A stretch of DNA of 64,000 nt, taken from the NCBI GenBank assembly GCA_003415625.1, contig PYIU01000003.1, positions 7,130,001 through 7,194,000 on the forward strand, written 5' to 3'. Position numbers and translations under genes: made by a program. Source of the stretch: Aquanectria penicillioides. Lineage: Eukaryota; Ascomycota; Sordariomycetes; Hypocreales; Nectriaceae. Position 1 is the stretch's first letter; every line of letters begins with the position of its first letter. Below the pieces are notes generated by a model. It worked only from the letters and a program-made list of their open reading frames with translations. It was not told where the DNA came from and searched no databases. Shown piece by piece: positions 37,210 to 47,010 of the stretch.

Positions 37210-37677
37210 TCGAATCGCTAGGGAGTTATATTAAAGTCATTTGGATCATTGGTCCACGCCTAGACTAGACCCTGCATGTCCACAGAGTGGCTATTACTTA
37301 AGCACTCTTCAATGTAGAGTTGCTGAAAATTGAGGGAACACATCAATAAAAATTATCCTATAGCTGCGGGATACCCAATGGCTTGAAAGGAAATACCTGA
37401 AGACAGGTGCTTTGGCACGGCTAACTCAGCTGAGGTAGTCGAGAAACTGAGGTTGACTCATATTTACAGGCCAGAGATGGAGAACTCAAGTAGGCTGAGA
37501 TAACTTGCTAAGCATTTAAGGTGATTGGTGTGCTGTCTCATCAATCAAGGGGCACAACATTCAAAAGTATCACTCTCAATTGCAGTTGTTAAAGTGTTAG
37601 CACGACCAATGCCGTTGGCAACGGTTTTAATACGTAAGTCATGTCATTTGAATATACCGCCCTGATCACAACGCTCT

Positions 37678-38807
37678 CTAGCTGGACTTGTCTTCTGTAT
37701 GTGCGACCACGATGACAGCCTTGACAACTTTAGATCTAGCAAACCAATCAAACAGCCTTTGAGCAAGCTTGAAACCTCCCATCGAAATCCCATACTCCCC
37801 CAACGCTCTATCCTGGCGGTCTATAAACTTGACCAACCCAGAAAACACATCTTCTGTGACATCCCGGATCTTAATGGCCTCTTTATCATACCCACACTCC
37901 ACCAACTGGTCTCTATACTGCACCTCCGTCAAGAATGTCCTCACGGGACATCCCATCATCACCCCAATGGCTCTTACCTTCAGAGTCTCCTGCCAAGAAG
38001 CCTTCTCGTTGAGGAGGAGATCGAACACCATGATCTGAGCGTTGAGCTTGTTTGCTGCATACCGAAAAACCGGTCTTCTTGATGGAGAGAAGTGGTACAG
38101 ACAGTCTAATGCAAGAAGCCATCTCTCTGTGAATTTCTTGTCCGCCAGCGACTCAACAGCCTCGGTGATTCGCGGGCTCCACGTCTCCGGTTTCGCGGCA
38201 TTAGCACAGAAATGCTTGAACGACTGGGCTTTTGTCTCGCCACCTTCCAAGCTCGCCACCTCGCGGCAGACTTTGCGTTGCGCCGATTGCACCTGGGCCT
38301 CGTTGAGCGAGAGTCCCACGTACTGGAGGTCGGTCCATCCACCGGTTTTTGCCAGGCGTGCGAGCTCCCAAGTCTGGTCGCCGCAACCGAATCCTAAATC
38401 TAGAACAGCGAGAGATCCACGTGTCTCGTTTCCTTGGGGGTCATTATCCAGAATTGCCGAATCTTTGATGATTTCCCTAAGCAGTGAAGCACATGCGTCT
38501 GGGAAATTCTGAATGGGTTGTCCCTCTGCGTTCCTCCTGCGCGATTATCAACGTCGGGGATCTCAGTGAAATAGTGTTTCCCATCACTGGAGAAACTTCA
38601 ATCTAGGAATCTAATAACTTACCAGTAGCCTACGTTCATCCACATGCTCCGCAGAGGAGTGTCGAGGTTTAGCTTCCAGTGTCCAAGTCCATACCTGTCC
38701 GTCATTCGCAAGACGGTGATGGAAGCTATCGCCGAGACCGCCACAGTAAATAAAATTCCCACCGCGACCCCTACTGCAAAATCCGAGTGGACCTGGAAGG
38801 ACCCCAT
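37678..38807 (-). CDS. Membrane-anchored SAM-dependent methyltransferase
   Basis: Two exons (38623-38807 and 37678-38536; 86-nt intron with GTAAGT donor and GCGCAG acceptor) encode about 347 residues. Near the N-terminus is one hydrophobic helix, FAVGVAVGILFTVAVSAIA, which should anchor the protein with its catalytic part on one face of a membrane. The joined exons read MWMNVGYWRNAEGQPIQNFP, followed by the SAM-binding motif LDLGFGCGDQTWEL near residue 100 and then YVGLSLNEAQV. These are class I methyltransferase features of the broad Coq5/tocopherol-methyltransferase/cyclopropane-synthase type. The substrate is not identifiable. The gene lies just downstream of a FAD oxidoreductase on the same strand (about 0.5 kb), so the two may act on one substrate. 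Start ATG at 38807 is the first in frame. Confidence 0.82.
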
Positions 38808-39318
38808 GTTTGCGGCTGAGGTTGTCGAGTAACTATTACATGAAGCACGCAGGAGAGATGCAATTAAGCTTACTTGGGTCGAGGCGCAGCATCGTGAGTT
38901 GGCGCCCCACTCGCGCCTAGACCCCTGGAAATTTAAATGAGGAATGTGGATAAATGCTTATAGCGTAGATATGATCTAACCGAATAAAGCTGAACGCTCA
39001 CCGATTGTTGATGACCCCAAACTAGATAACTGTTCAACAGGTGCTCAAGCTTTCGCCCGGTCACTCAGATCCATGGTGCTGGTACTGGAAGCGATGGCTT
39101 TATGGCTAATTAGTTATTTAATGGCTGGATTTAAAAACCCCCCTTCGCAGTAATGCTCCTTTTTTTCCGCCAGTAAACAGACCTAGAGTATAATTCGAGA
39201 ATGAAGGACTGGGCAGCCTTTTCCAACCCACCGTATTGAGGGTGGTGATATGACACAAGATGTCATTCATTCTACTCTATTCTACCATGTTCATATCTCA
39301 TCAAACCTCGGCCTCTTC
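38808..39318. other. Intergenic between methyltransferase and FAD enzyme
   Basis: About 510 bp that must contain the methyltransferase promoter and the 3' end of the FAD enzyme's transcript. No motif stands out. Confidence 0.4.
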
Positions 39319-41020
39319 CTACTTGGTTTCCCAGGGGATCGCAACCCCAAAGTCGCCAGCAATCCTCATGGCGGAGACAACACATCCCTCAAGCAAGACC
39401 ATGCCATCCCAGCACCAGGCGCCTGCCAGCCACACATTGTCCTCGCCATTAACCCACCCCGACGCAACCTCATCGCCGGTCTTCTTCGTAGCTCCGGTTG
39501 GCCTGCTGAAGATTCTCTCAACAACTTCTCTGCCCTCGGTACTGCGTAGAGTTCTGGTGAACCAAGCCGTTTGCAGGGCGTTTTTTAGATTCGCGGATCC
39601 GTCCAGAGGACAAGTGCTCACGACCACCCCGTTTGGCATGGTGTGCAAGGCCTCGGTGCGAGGACCCTCAGACCCGGAAAAGAGAGTCTTGAGCGTTATC
39701 AGCTGGGAAGGAAATGAGGCACCGAGGTGGTGCGAGCATGCCATACGTTCTTCAGCTTCATCGCGATCGACGGTGAAGGCCCGCGGCTTACCCTGCCCTG
39801 GTTCGGGACTCAGCACAGAACTTTCCACTCGACGGGTGGGGATCTTGTGCAGCGCAGACTGCAATGGCTGGTAGATGTTGCCTGCAACATCTGGCGACAC
39901 GGCGATGATGACCCGATCAAATATCTGCTCCGTTATTGTCCCTGACCCATCCGTCATCGACTGCCAACGAATCTTGACGGTGGACTTATTTGGTTCCGGC
40001 CTCACTTCGACCACTCGAGCATTGAGACGAATGTTGTCGATACCTTCGACCAAACTCAATTGCACCTGTTTAACTCCTCCACAGACTGTGTAATGCTGCT
40101 GCCAATGGGACAGCTTCTTGTAATTGACAACATCGCTAGCCGGAAATGCGAGAAGCTCATCATGAGTGCAAGTCGACACACTGCACATGAGCGGAAGCAG
40201 GTAGTGCGACACGTATCGGCGCGGGATTCTAGCTCTCCGGAGGTAGGCGCCGAGTGATTCGCTCGATTGCTGGCCATTGTGCAATTTTACACTGCTCAGG
40301 GGCTTTATGGTGAAGCATGCGACAGAAAACCAGAAATAGCAGACAATCAAGTAGAGCGTCTCAGCAATGTGAGACACGACACCACGGTTAGCGGGCCACG
40401 GCGGGGGCATCTGATGCAAATTTGAGGCGTGGACAAAGTATGTCCCTGGCGCGGCGCCGACTCGCTCCGGGCCACAGTCAGCATCTCGGGTTTCACTCTT
40501 GCCGGCGGAGGCCTCAGCCGCAGAGAGGGCCTTTGCGAAGACGAAGAGGAAGCGGATGGGGTGCAGCGGGATGCGCAGGTGACGGTACATGCGCATCACG
40601 TTAGCATAGTAACCGCCAGCGAGGGCGCGCATGGGCAGGTCGATGCGCTCAGTGATGCCCGTCTTTTCATTCTTGACCGCGACCGAGGCCGAGTCGAATG
40701 AGAGGTTGTCGGCCTAGAGAGCACAGAGGGTTAGTGATGAGTGCAACCCTAACACGTGGATTTGGGTGGTGGGCATTGGGCGTTGAGCAGCGGTGAATGG
40801 GAGAGTGGTGAGAGGTCGAACACAGTCGACCACGGGCACAATCACGAGCTCGAGAACACACCTGTTCGAACAGCGTCACACTGTACCGCCGTTGTTCGTC
40901 GTTTTTGAGCAGGTAGGCCGTAGTCAGACCGGCCAGGCCAGTGCCGATGATGGCGACACGGGCCTTTGCCGCGTCCTCATCTCGCTGAGGGGCCGATATA
41001 TGGTCGTTTGGGTGCTCCAT
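39319..41020 (-). CDS. FAD-dependent amine-oxidase-like oxidoreductase
   Basis: Two exons (40862-41020 and 39319-40713; 148-nt intron, GTGTGT donor, CTCTAG acceptor) encode about 517 residues. The N-terminus shows the dinucleotide fold RVAIIGTGLAGLTTAYLL near residue 25, and the strand SVTLFEQ ends at the intron. The protein continues ADNLSFDSASV and PMRALAGGYYANVMRMYRHL. The C-terminus has NVWLAGAWCWDGMVLLEGCV, the second FAD contact of amine oxidases and related NAD/FAD proteins. A hydrophobic stretch (ETLYLIVCYFWFSVACF) suggests membrane association. Resemblance to the bacterial COG2907 group, often found beside cyclopropane-synthase-like methyltransferases, is an impression from memory. 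The methyltransferase next door would fit that pattern. It is divergent from the membrane-protein gene, with 576 bp between start codons. Confidence 0.82.
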
Positions 41021-41596
41021 GACGCGCTCTCTGGCTCCTGGCCAGCAATGAAGTTTGCGTCATGGTTCTTTGTTGAACTTGTTGGGGGGGGGTTTTGGTA
41101 ATACGCAAGAATTTACTTGCCCACAACGGCCCAATAGAGTAGGTCCGATGCCGTGCCTCGGCTCTTGGCTGACACTAACACCTGAATTGGGCTTAAAAGT
41201 CGCTGGCCAGAACAGGCGCCGTGTAGTTGAGGCATGGGTTAAGGGGGGAGTGCCCCCACGCGGCGGCCTGGGGCGGCTTGTTTAGGGCCTCGCCACTATA
41301 TTTCGTCGTCAAGCTGAATACCCTCGCCAAAGAACCGTTCCATTTGCTCAACCCTGCGCCTCCAACAGCTGCTATTAAGGTTGACTGCAGGGCCTTGATA
41401 AGCTTATCCACCTTCTGGCAAGATCCGATAGACTTGGCCCTGTTTACGCGACGGCCGCATTCAATCCTGTCAGATTTTGGCGCGCGCTCGGAGCGGGCCG
41501 AGAGCCACTCAATGGCCAAACCCCAAAGTAAATCTATCAAGGACAAGGCTCTCGTTTACCGCCTTCAACACCACCACCATCATCAACGTCGCCATC
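41021..41596. promoter_or_regulatory. Shared divergent promoter region
   Basis: The 576 bp between the ATG of the FAD enzyme (-) and that of the membrane protein (+). It can drive both genes, so co-regulation is possible. No specific operator was recognised. Confidence 0.5.
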
Positions 41597-42666
41597 ATGG
41601 CCTCTGAATCCAACGCTCGCCCCATCGCTATCCTCACGGGGTACATGGTAACCGCCGCGGTCCTCACCGCGTCATGCATCAACATCATCTGCAAACGATG
41701 CGGCGCCGCTGCCCAGCGCTCCTCGCCAACTGAAGCGGCCCGCCGCCGCACCGCCATCACCGTCTTCAGCGCCCTCGCTGCCGTCAGTCTTGCAACCACA
41801 TGGTATCACATGTTCTGTTACTTCCAGTGGTCGTATTTACAATGGGCCTCATCGAATCCGCTCAACGATCCCTCGAGGCTGTATCTGGGCCAGTGGCTCC
41901 GGGACACGTCGCTATTCAAGCAGGCTTGGGGCTCAACCCTTGAGACGCCACCCAGGGCTTGGTGGTCGATGCAAGTCTTTGGCTTTTGCGCCAATTGGAG
42001 TGTCATTCTTGCTGCCCAGTGTAAGTAGATAAAAATGCCCTTCAATTGTATTCCATTGTTAACATCAGTCTTCCTTGTCTGCAAGCCAAGAAAAGGAGCA
42101 TCCCTCATCTGTGGGCGTTCATGCTCTTGGGCCAGGTTGTAGCCATCTCTTTTGCCTCCAACTTATCTTTCCTCGCATTCACTGTCTACGAAGTGACTGC
42201 TCCTTCAGTCCGTGCCAAGGATGAAAAGAATGACAAAGACGGCGCTACCAAGCCGTCGCAGCCCCTGCCATCCATGGCACCACCATCATCGTCACCGTTC
42301 TGGTGGCCCATGATTCTCGCATTCAATATCGGCTGCTCAATTTCCGTCTCCGGTCAATTCGATAACCCTAACTTTCTTCGTTTCCTTCTAATCCCTCATA
42401 TTCTAGCCTTTGCCCCGCTACTGCTCAACGCCTTGCTGCGCGTGCAGGTTCCGTCAAACCTGCTCAACCAACCGTCCTTGATCGTTCAGATCGGAGTTAT
42501 GATAGTACTTTTGATAACATCTACCACTATGGTCTCGGAAGAGGGAGGAGACTTCTTCTTAGTTTTAGACACGCTCTATGAACACCCCGCAGTGAGCAGT
42601 GTTGGTTGGGACGTCATCTGCTGTTGGGTTAGTTTTACAGCTTGGCACATTCTTGGTCGGGATTGA
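41597..42666 (+). CDS. Multi-pass membrane protein, fungal, function unknown
   Basis: Exons 41597-42020 and 42086-42666 encode about 334 residues. The protein has seven or eight hydrophobic helices, for example IAILTGYMVTAAVLTASCI, TVFSALAAVSLATTW, LWAFMLLGQVVAISFASNL, FLLIPHILAFAPLLLNALL and IVQIGVMIVLLITSTTMV. A charged loop (VRAKDEKNDKDGATK) lies in the second half. I recognise a fungal family with TTWYHMFCYFQWSY and WAFMLLGQ landmarks but know no function. The donor GTAAGT at 42021 is in phase 1. The obvious CAG at 42066-42068 would break frame with it. The next AG (AAG, 42083-42085) restores AAQSKKRSIPHLWAF and sits 23 nt after a TTAAC branch site. The alternative is a GTGTAA donor at 42019 with the CAG, giving AAHLPCLQAKKRS. 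Confidence 0.75.
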
Positions 42667-43201
42667 TCGCAGGTTTCTAAGGCAAGATTGGGATTGACAA
42701 ATAAAAACCACTCACAAGGTGGAAATCTGATAGATTTATAGTCAGTTATAGAGCAAAGCTAGAGAAAATGAAACAAGACAGGAGTGCGGTAACTCCCGAA
42801 CAACTCACAATTGACACCAACGCTCTCGCTTTATATCTGAGGCTCGACAACGAAGCTGCCGTCTCAATAGACAATCATTGGTTCACAAATATATAATTCA
42901 TAAAATATCATTCGCTTTCTTCATCAAATTTGCACCCGGTTGAATGAGATGTGGTTCCATGTGTGCTTGGGTTCTTCATCTCTATGCCATTCGCATCGTC
43001 ACCCAAGTGAACTATCCCCCAATCTTCATTCCGCCTCACATAGTAAAGGCCTTTATCCCCAATACCATGGATTGGAGTAAAAAGCTCTTGTGACTCTCGT
43101 TCTTGTCCACTCCTCTCCCACTCGCCTCGCTACAATCAGATGTGCTCGCTCACCTTCCCCAGCTACTTGGCCGGGGATCTGAATGTGCCTACATCTCCGT
43201 A
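42667..43201. other. Intergenic, no gene recognised
   Basis: AT-rich 3' flanks of two converging genes. Confidence 0.4.
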
Positions 43202-43381
43202 CTACTTCTTTCCCTTCTTCTTCTTCTTCCCATTGCTATCCGTGGTCGCTTGACCAGCGGTGATGTTCTGGACGGTAATATTTGGGTGGTATCCGCAAGT
43301 GTTGCAGAGCTTGACGAAGTCCGGGTTGATGCCACCGCATCCGGGGTGGGGGCAGGTCCAATAGGCAACGGTTCCAGACAT
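43202..43381 (-). CDS. 59-residue RanBP2-type zinc-finger microprotein
   Basis: An ATG frame of 59 codons with one recognisable domain. Residues 8-28 read W-T-C-PHPG-C-GGI-N-PDFVKL-C-NT-C, exactly the RanBP2-type finger spacing W-x-C-x4-C-x3-N-x6-C-x2-C. In other proteins this fold binds RNA or ubiquitin. A lysine run (GKKKKKGKK) follows at the C-terminus and would favour nucleic-acid binding or nuclear entry. The frame runs 18 codons further upstream to a TTG, so a longer product from a hidden upstream exon is possible, but MSGTVAYWTCP is a complete start. No introns are needed. A secreted role is unlikely, as there is no signal peptide. Confidence 0.6.
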   Translation of the reverse strand: MSGTVAYWTCPHPGCGGINPDFVKLCNTCGYHPNITVQNITAGQATTDSNGKKKKKGKK

Positions 43382-44763
43382 CTCAGCGATGGATCTTTCA
43401 GGCAAGAGAGGTTCAAGTTCGGTCCACTTGCACAAACTGTAAAGTAGGCGTTGGGTGTTTTGTTGTTATCAAGAATTCGGCGATTGTGTTGCTTGCGAAA
43501 GTTAATGCTGGTGGGAAAGAGCGAGAAACAGGCTCTGGTTGACAGAAATGAGAAATATATACCCATAGCCTTGAAAATTCGTCAAGAGACTGGTTCTTTG
43601 TTTCATTTGATCACAGAGGCTGTATTCGTCAAGTATAGGTGATGCAATGTCGAGCATGATGGGTTTTTCAAGGTCGCAGTGACGGAGGGGGATTCAAGTC
43701 TCCTCATGCTCAGAGTCAATTCACTCGAAACTTGCCTCCCAACAGATAATCGCATTTTAATCTTCCATGTTTGTTTTGTGACATCAATATACTCCTGACG
43801 ACAAGCTACCTCATGTCCCGTGGGGTCCGGAATACCAGGTAGTATCCGCCCGCCTTTAGTCTATCGAGCCCCCGACCAGGGGGGGCTTGGTTGAAGGGAC
43901 TACTATATTCACCACCAACCAGCAATCAATACGAAAAAAAAAAAAATAGGATCTAAAAATATTCTGCAAACATTTTTATGGGGTAATCCTTGCATTTCCA
44001 AGCCAAAAAAATTTCCGCGAATCCATGTTGGCGTCCCACAAATGCCGATTGTTGCTTATCATCACATCAGCCAAGGACAACTCCACAACCACGCGTCGGA
44101 ACATAGCGAACACCGCAGAAACAGTACGAAAATATAAATAAATAAACTATAAACAAAAAATACATGTCAACAATCACCTCGTGTTTCAGGTAGTTAGGGG
44201 TGATGTATTCGATATCCTTTTATTAATATTTCCAAGTCCTCAGATCTTCTTGGCTTCTTCTTTCCTTGCGCATGTTAGATTTCGCCAAGCATCACTTTTC
44301 AGATATAAATGCAGCTCAAAAGCAGCTCAGTGACGTGACAGGGGGAGGGCCCTGGAGTTACCATGACTCCAAGGCCTGATTAAATGGCAGCTCTGTTAGC
44401 AATCCCATGATTCAAAGACAGAGCCCACCAGGGGACTGTGGTAATATGTTGGTTGACGGCATTGTTCACAGTTGAGTCATCTTCACGCCAGGGGAGGGCG
44501 ATGTCGTAGAGTAGTACTTATGCCACAACCAACACCGACCCAGGTCTCGGAATAGCCCTATTGCATTGCATGGAAAGACAACGGCCTATGGAATAAACTC
44601 CGCAATTCACCCCTGCACCCAACAGGTTGTGGCTTCGGGTGACTCGACGTGGCACACATGGGTATACGCGTACACGGGAGGGACTGACAAGTTTTTGACT
44701 AAAAAAAAAAAAAAAAAAACATGAGCTAGTAAAATTACAGACTACATAATAACTACATCATAT
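43382..44763. other. AT-rich intergenic region
   Basis: No gene recognised. It carries A runs at 43935-43947 and 44701-44719, the second just beyond the stop codon of the mannosidase. Confidence 0.4.
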
Positions 44764-46601
44764 CTATATCTCTAGGAACGGCCGTCTAAAAGGGTGTGCT
44801 TCGGTGTTAAATACATACTCGTCCAAGCTGATTAGGTTTGGTTCGCTGAAGACGAGGTAAAAGTACTTGAGCGTCTCGCTCATCCAGTACGGCGCCATCT
44901 GGTCCTCTATGATGGGCGTCTTGCTCTTGACAGTGACGTCTGTAAGAGCCGAGTTGGCTAAGTCTGTGGCTGTGTTCGAGTTAATTGCCTGGAACATCTC
45001 CCACGCCGCCTCGACCAGGTCTACCCGGCCGGTTACACGGTACAGGACAAAGATGCTCTCGATGGCCTGCGCCCGCAGGAGATACCGGCGGTCGGCGATT
45101 GCGGTAAAGCCCTTGGGCAAGGCCTGCTCTTTAATAATGGTGCTAGCCTTGGGCTTTTTCCCATCCTCGCCCTCGGCGCGGTCGACAACCGCCTCTTTCC
45201 AAGCGCTGTCATCCCAGGTGCACTTGTCGGTGGATTCGCAGGGCACCATGTGGAAGCTCTCGGGCATGATACCGTACGGGAATGCCTTGTAGGTGTAAAT
45301 GCAGCCCGCGGTGAGCTTTTGGGCAATGTTGATGTCATTGTCGCGGCTGAACAATCTCCCGCCCAGCGCTAAGAGACCGCCCAAATGACACACCCGATGC
45401 TGGCCCTGGGGTTCCAGCCTCGTTGTCGTATTACCCTGGGTAGTGCGCACAGGGGCGGAAAGTAGAATGTCCTCGTCGGTGGGCGTCATGGGCCGGAACA
45501 TGGTGTGTTTGATGGCGGTGTCCATGGCCTGGATGTACATCTCCTGGTAAATGGGCAGCTGGCCGCCAAGCAGCGCGGCCATCTTGGGCAGGTACTCGTA
45601 GGTCGAGTCCGACGTGATGCCCATGGCAAAGGTCGATCCCTGGTTGAACATTAGCTCCTTGGCGTTGACTGTGACGGGCCAGAGGCCAGGCAACTCGGTG
45701 GAGTTTTGCTGGGCAGCCATCTCGTCCGTGATGCGTTGTGCCGCGTCGAACCATTTCGGGTCTTTGGTTAGTTGTGAGAGGCGGGTGAACTCCAAAGTAA
45801 GGCTGGAAATTTCAGCCAATGACAAAAAGGTGTTTGCCTCCTGCGTCTTGTGCTTGCCCTTATCTTTTCCTTTCTTATTATCCTCCTTTTTCCTGCCGCT
45901 AGCCTCCTGGAACTTCCACCGGGTAACCGGCATTCGGTTGGGCGTGTCGAAGGCCTTGTACAGCATGTCGCCCACCTGCTCCGCCTTGCGCAACAAGCGC
46001 GAGTCCCCGCTGAGATCAAAAGCGGAGAGGAAGGCGCCCAGGTATCGGATGGTGGTCTCGTATGTGTTAATCTCCTCCATCTCCGTTTCGGTAAAGTCAA
46101 TGTAGTCAATGGCGTCCAGGGCCTGGGCAAACTCGTCCTTCAGGTTCATGATCCAGAGGGTGTCGAGAGAGCCGACGAGCGTCGCAGCCCATCCTCCATA
46201 TGGGTTGCGCTGCCCGGCGGACAGGGGGTCAGTTCATCCGAGCCCCATGCGTAGTCGCGGTACGAATTCCAGCATTTGATAAAGGAGTCCTTGACGGCAT
46301 TCTGGCGCTCCTCGCGCCGCTCGCGATCGGCGGGTTCCTCTGCGCCGAACGTGTGCTGGATCTTGGGGAAGCTCTGGGGCGCATCGGTGGGGATGCTCTG
46401 GATGGTGGGAGCCGGGAAATCGGTGGTGACGGTCCTCCAGAGGTAACCAGCGTCGGTGCTGGCTCGCCAAGCTGCGGAGTCGATATTCTCGTGGCGATGG
46501 TATTCCAGAGCAGAGAGGCCGCGGGACGTCAGCAAGTACAGCGGCATGAGAGCCATCAAGGCGCCGACCAGCAGGAAGAGGCGATTACGGGGCAGCATCA
46601 T
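44764..46601 (-). CDS. GH47 alpha-1,2-mannosidase homologue, apparent frameshift
   Basis: Family GH47 (class I alpha-1,2-mannosidase), a type II membrane protein that trims N-glycans or helps ER degradation. The N-terminus (start ATG 46601) has a signal-anchor helix, LFLLVGALMALMPLYLL, then RQNAVKDSFIKCWNSYRDYAW. The frame then breaks at a G5 run on the plus strand (46224-46228). With one more G it reads ELTPLSAGQRNPYGGWAATL and SLDTLWIMNLKDEF, standard for the family, giving about 612 residues. Later landmarks are GLWPVTVNA, SDSTYEYLPKMAALLGG, PYGIMPESFHMVPCES and SLDEYVFNTEAHPF. The usual RPEAIES-type motif near the C-terminus reads RAQAIES here, so a residue I recall as the catalytic glutamate is a glutamine. 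A lysine-rich insert (KKEDNKKGKDKGKHK) is also unusual. It may be an inactive or lectin-like paralogue. Confidence 0.8.
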
Positions 46602-46901
46602 GATGGGGAGGTGGATGGATCAACCATCCAAAAAAGGAGGGGGGATAATTAAGGGAATGAACGACGGAATAGCTTCATTAAGTTGGAGAAAGGAATGAAC
46701 AGAGGGATGAAGAGGAGGAGGAGGAGGAGGAAAGGGAAAGAAAAAAAAACCGATTCAACTGTCCCCCAGATGCTGGGATTTAGCTACTTACTTACCCCCA
46801 AGGTTTTGAAACGGTGTCAATGCAACCCCTGCGTCCCCTTACCATCGTTATTCCTTGAGCGTGAGGAGGGCCAGAGAGTGAGCGAGGGAAGGGGGGGTCG
46901 C
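46602..46901 (-). promoter_or_regulatory. Proximal promoter of the mannosidase gene
   Basis: Purine-rich plus strand (AGGAGG repeats 46705-46735), hence C/T-rich on the gene strand. No TATA box recognised. Confidence 0.35.
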
Positions 46902-47010
46902 ACTGGGGGGGGTACTGGGGGGTACTGGGGGCACTGGGGGACACTGGGGGGGCACTGGGGGGGTGGTCGCTGAGGGCATGACGGGGCCTGAGGGGCCTGA
47001 GGGGCCTGAG
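46902..47010. repeat. G-rich tandem repeat, likely G-quadruplex former
   Basis: Six units of ACT followed by five to eight G (46902-46975), then three GGGGCCTGA units (46982-47010). It contains more than four closely spaced G runs of at least five on the plus strand. It sits about 300-410 bp upstream of the mannosidase start codon. Confidence 0.8.
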
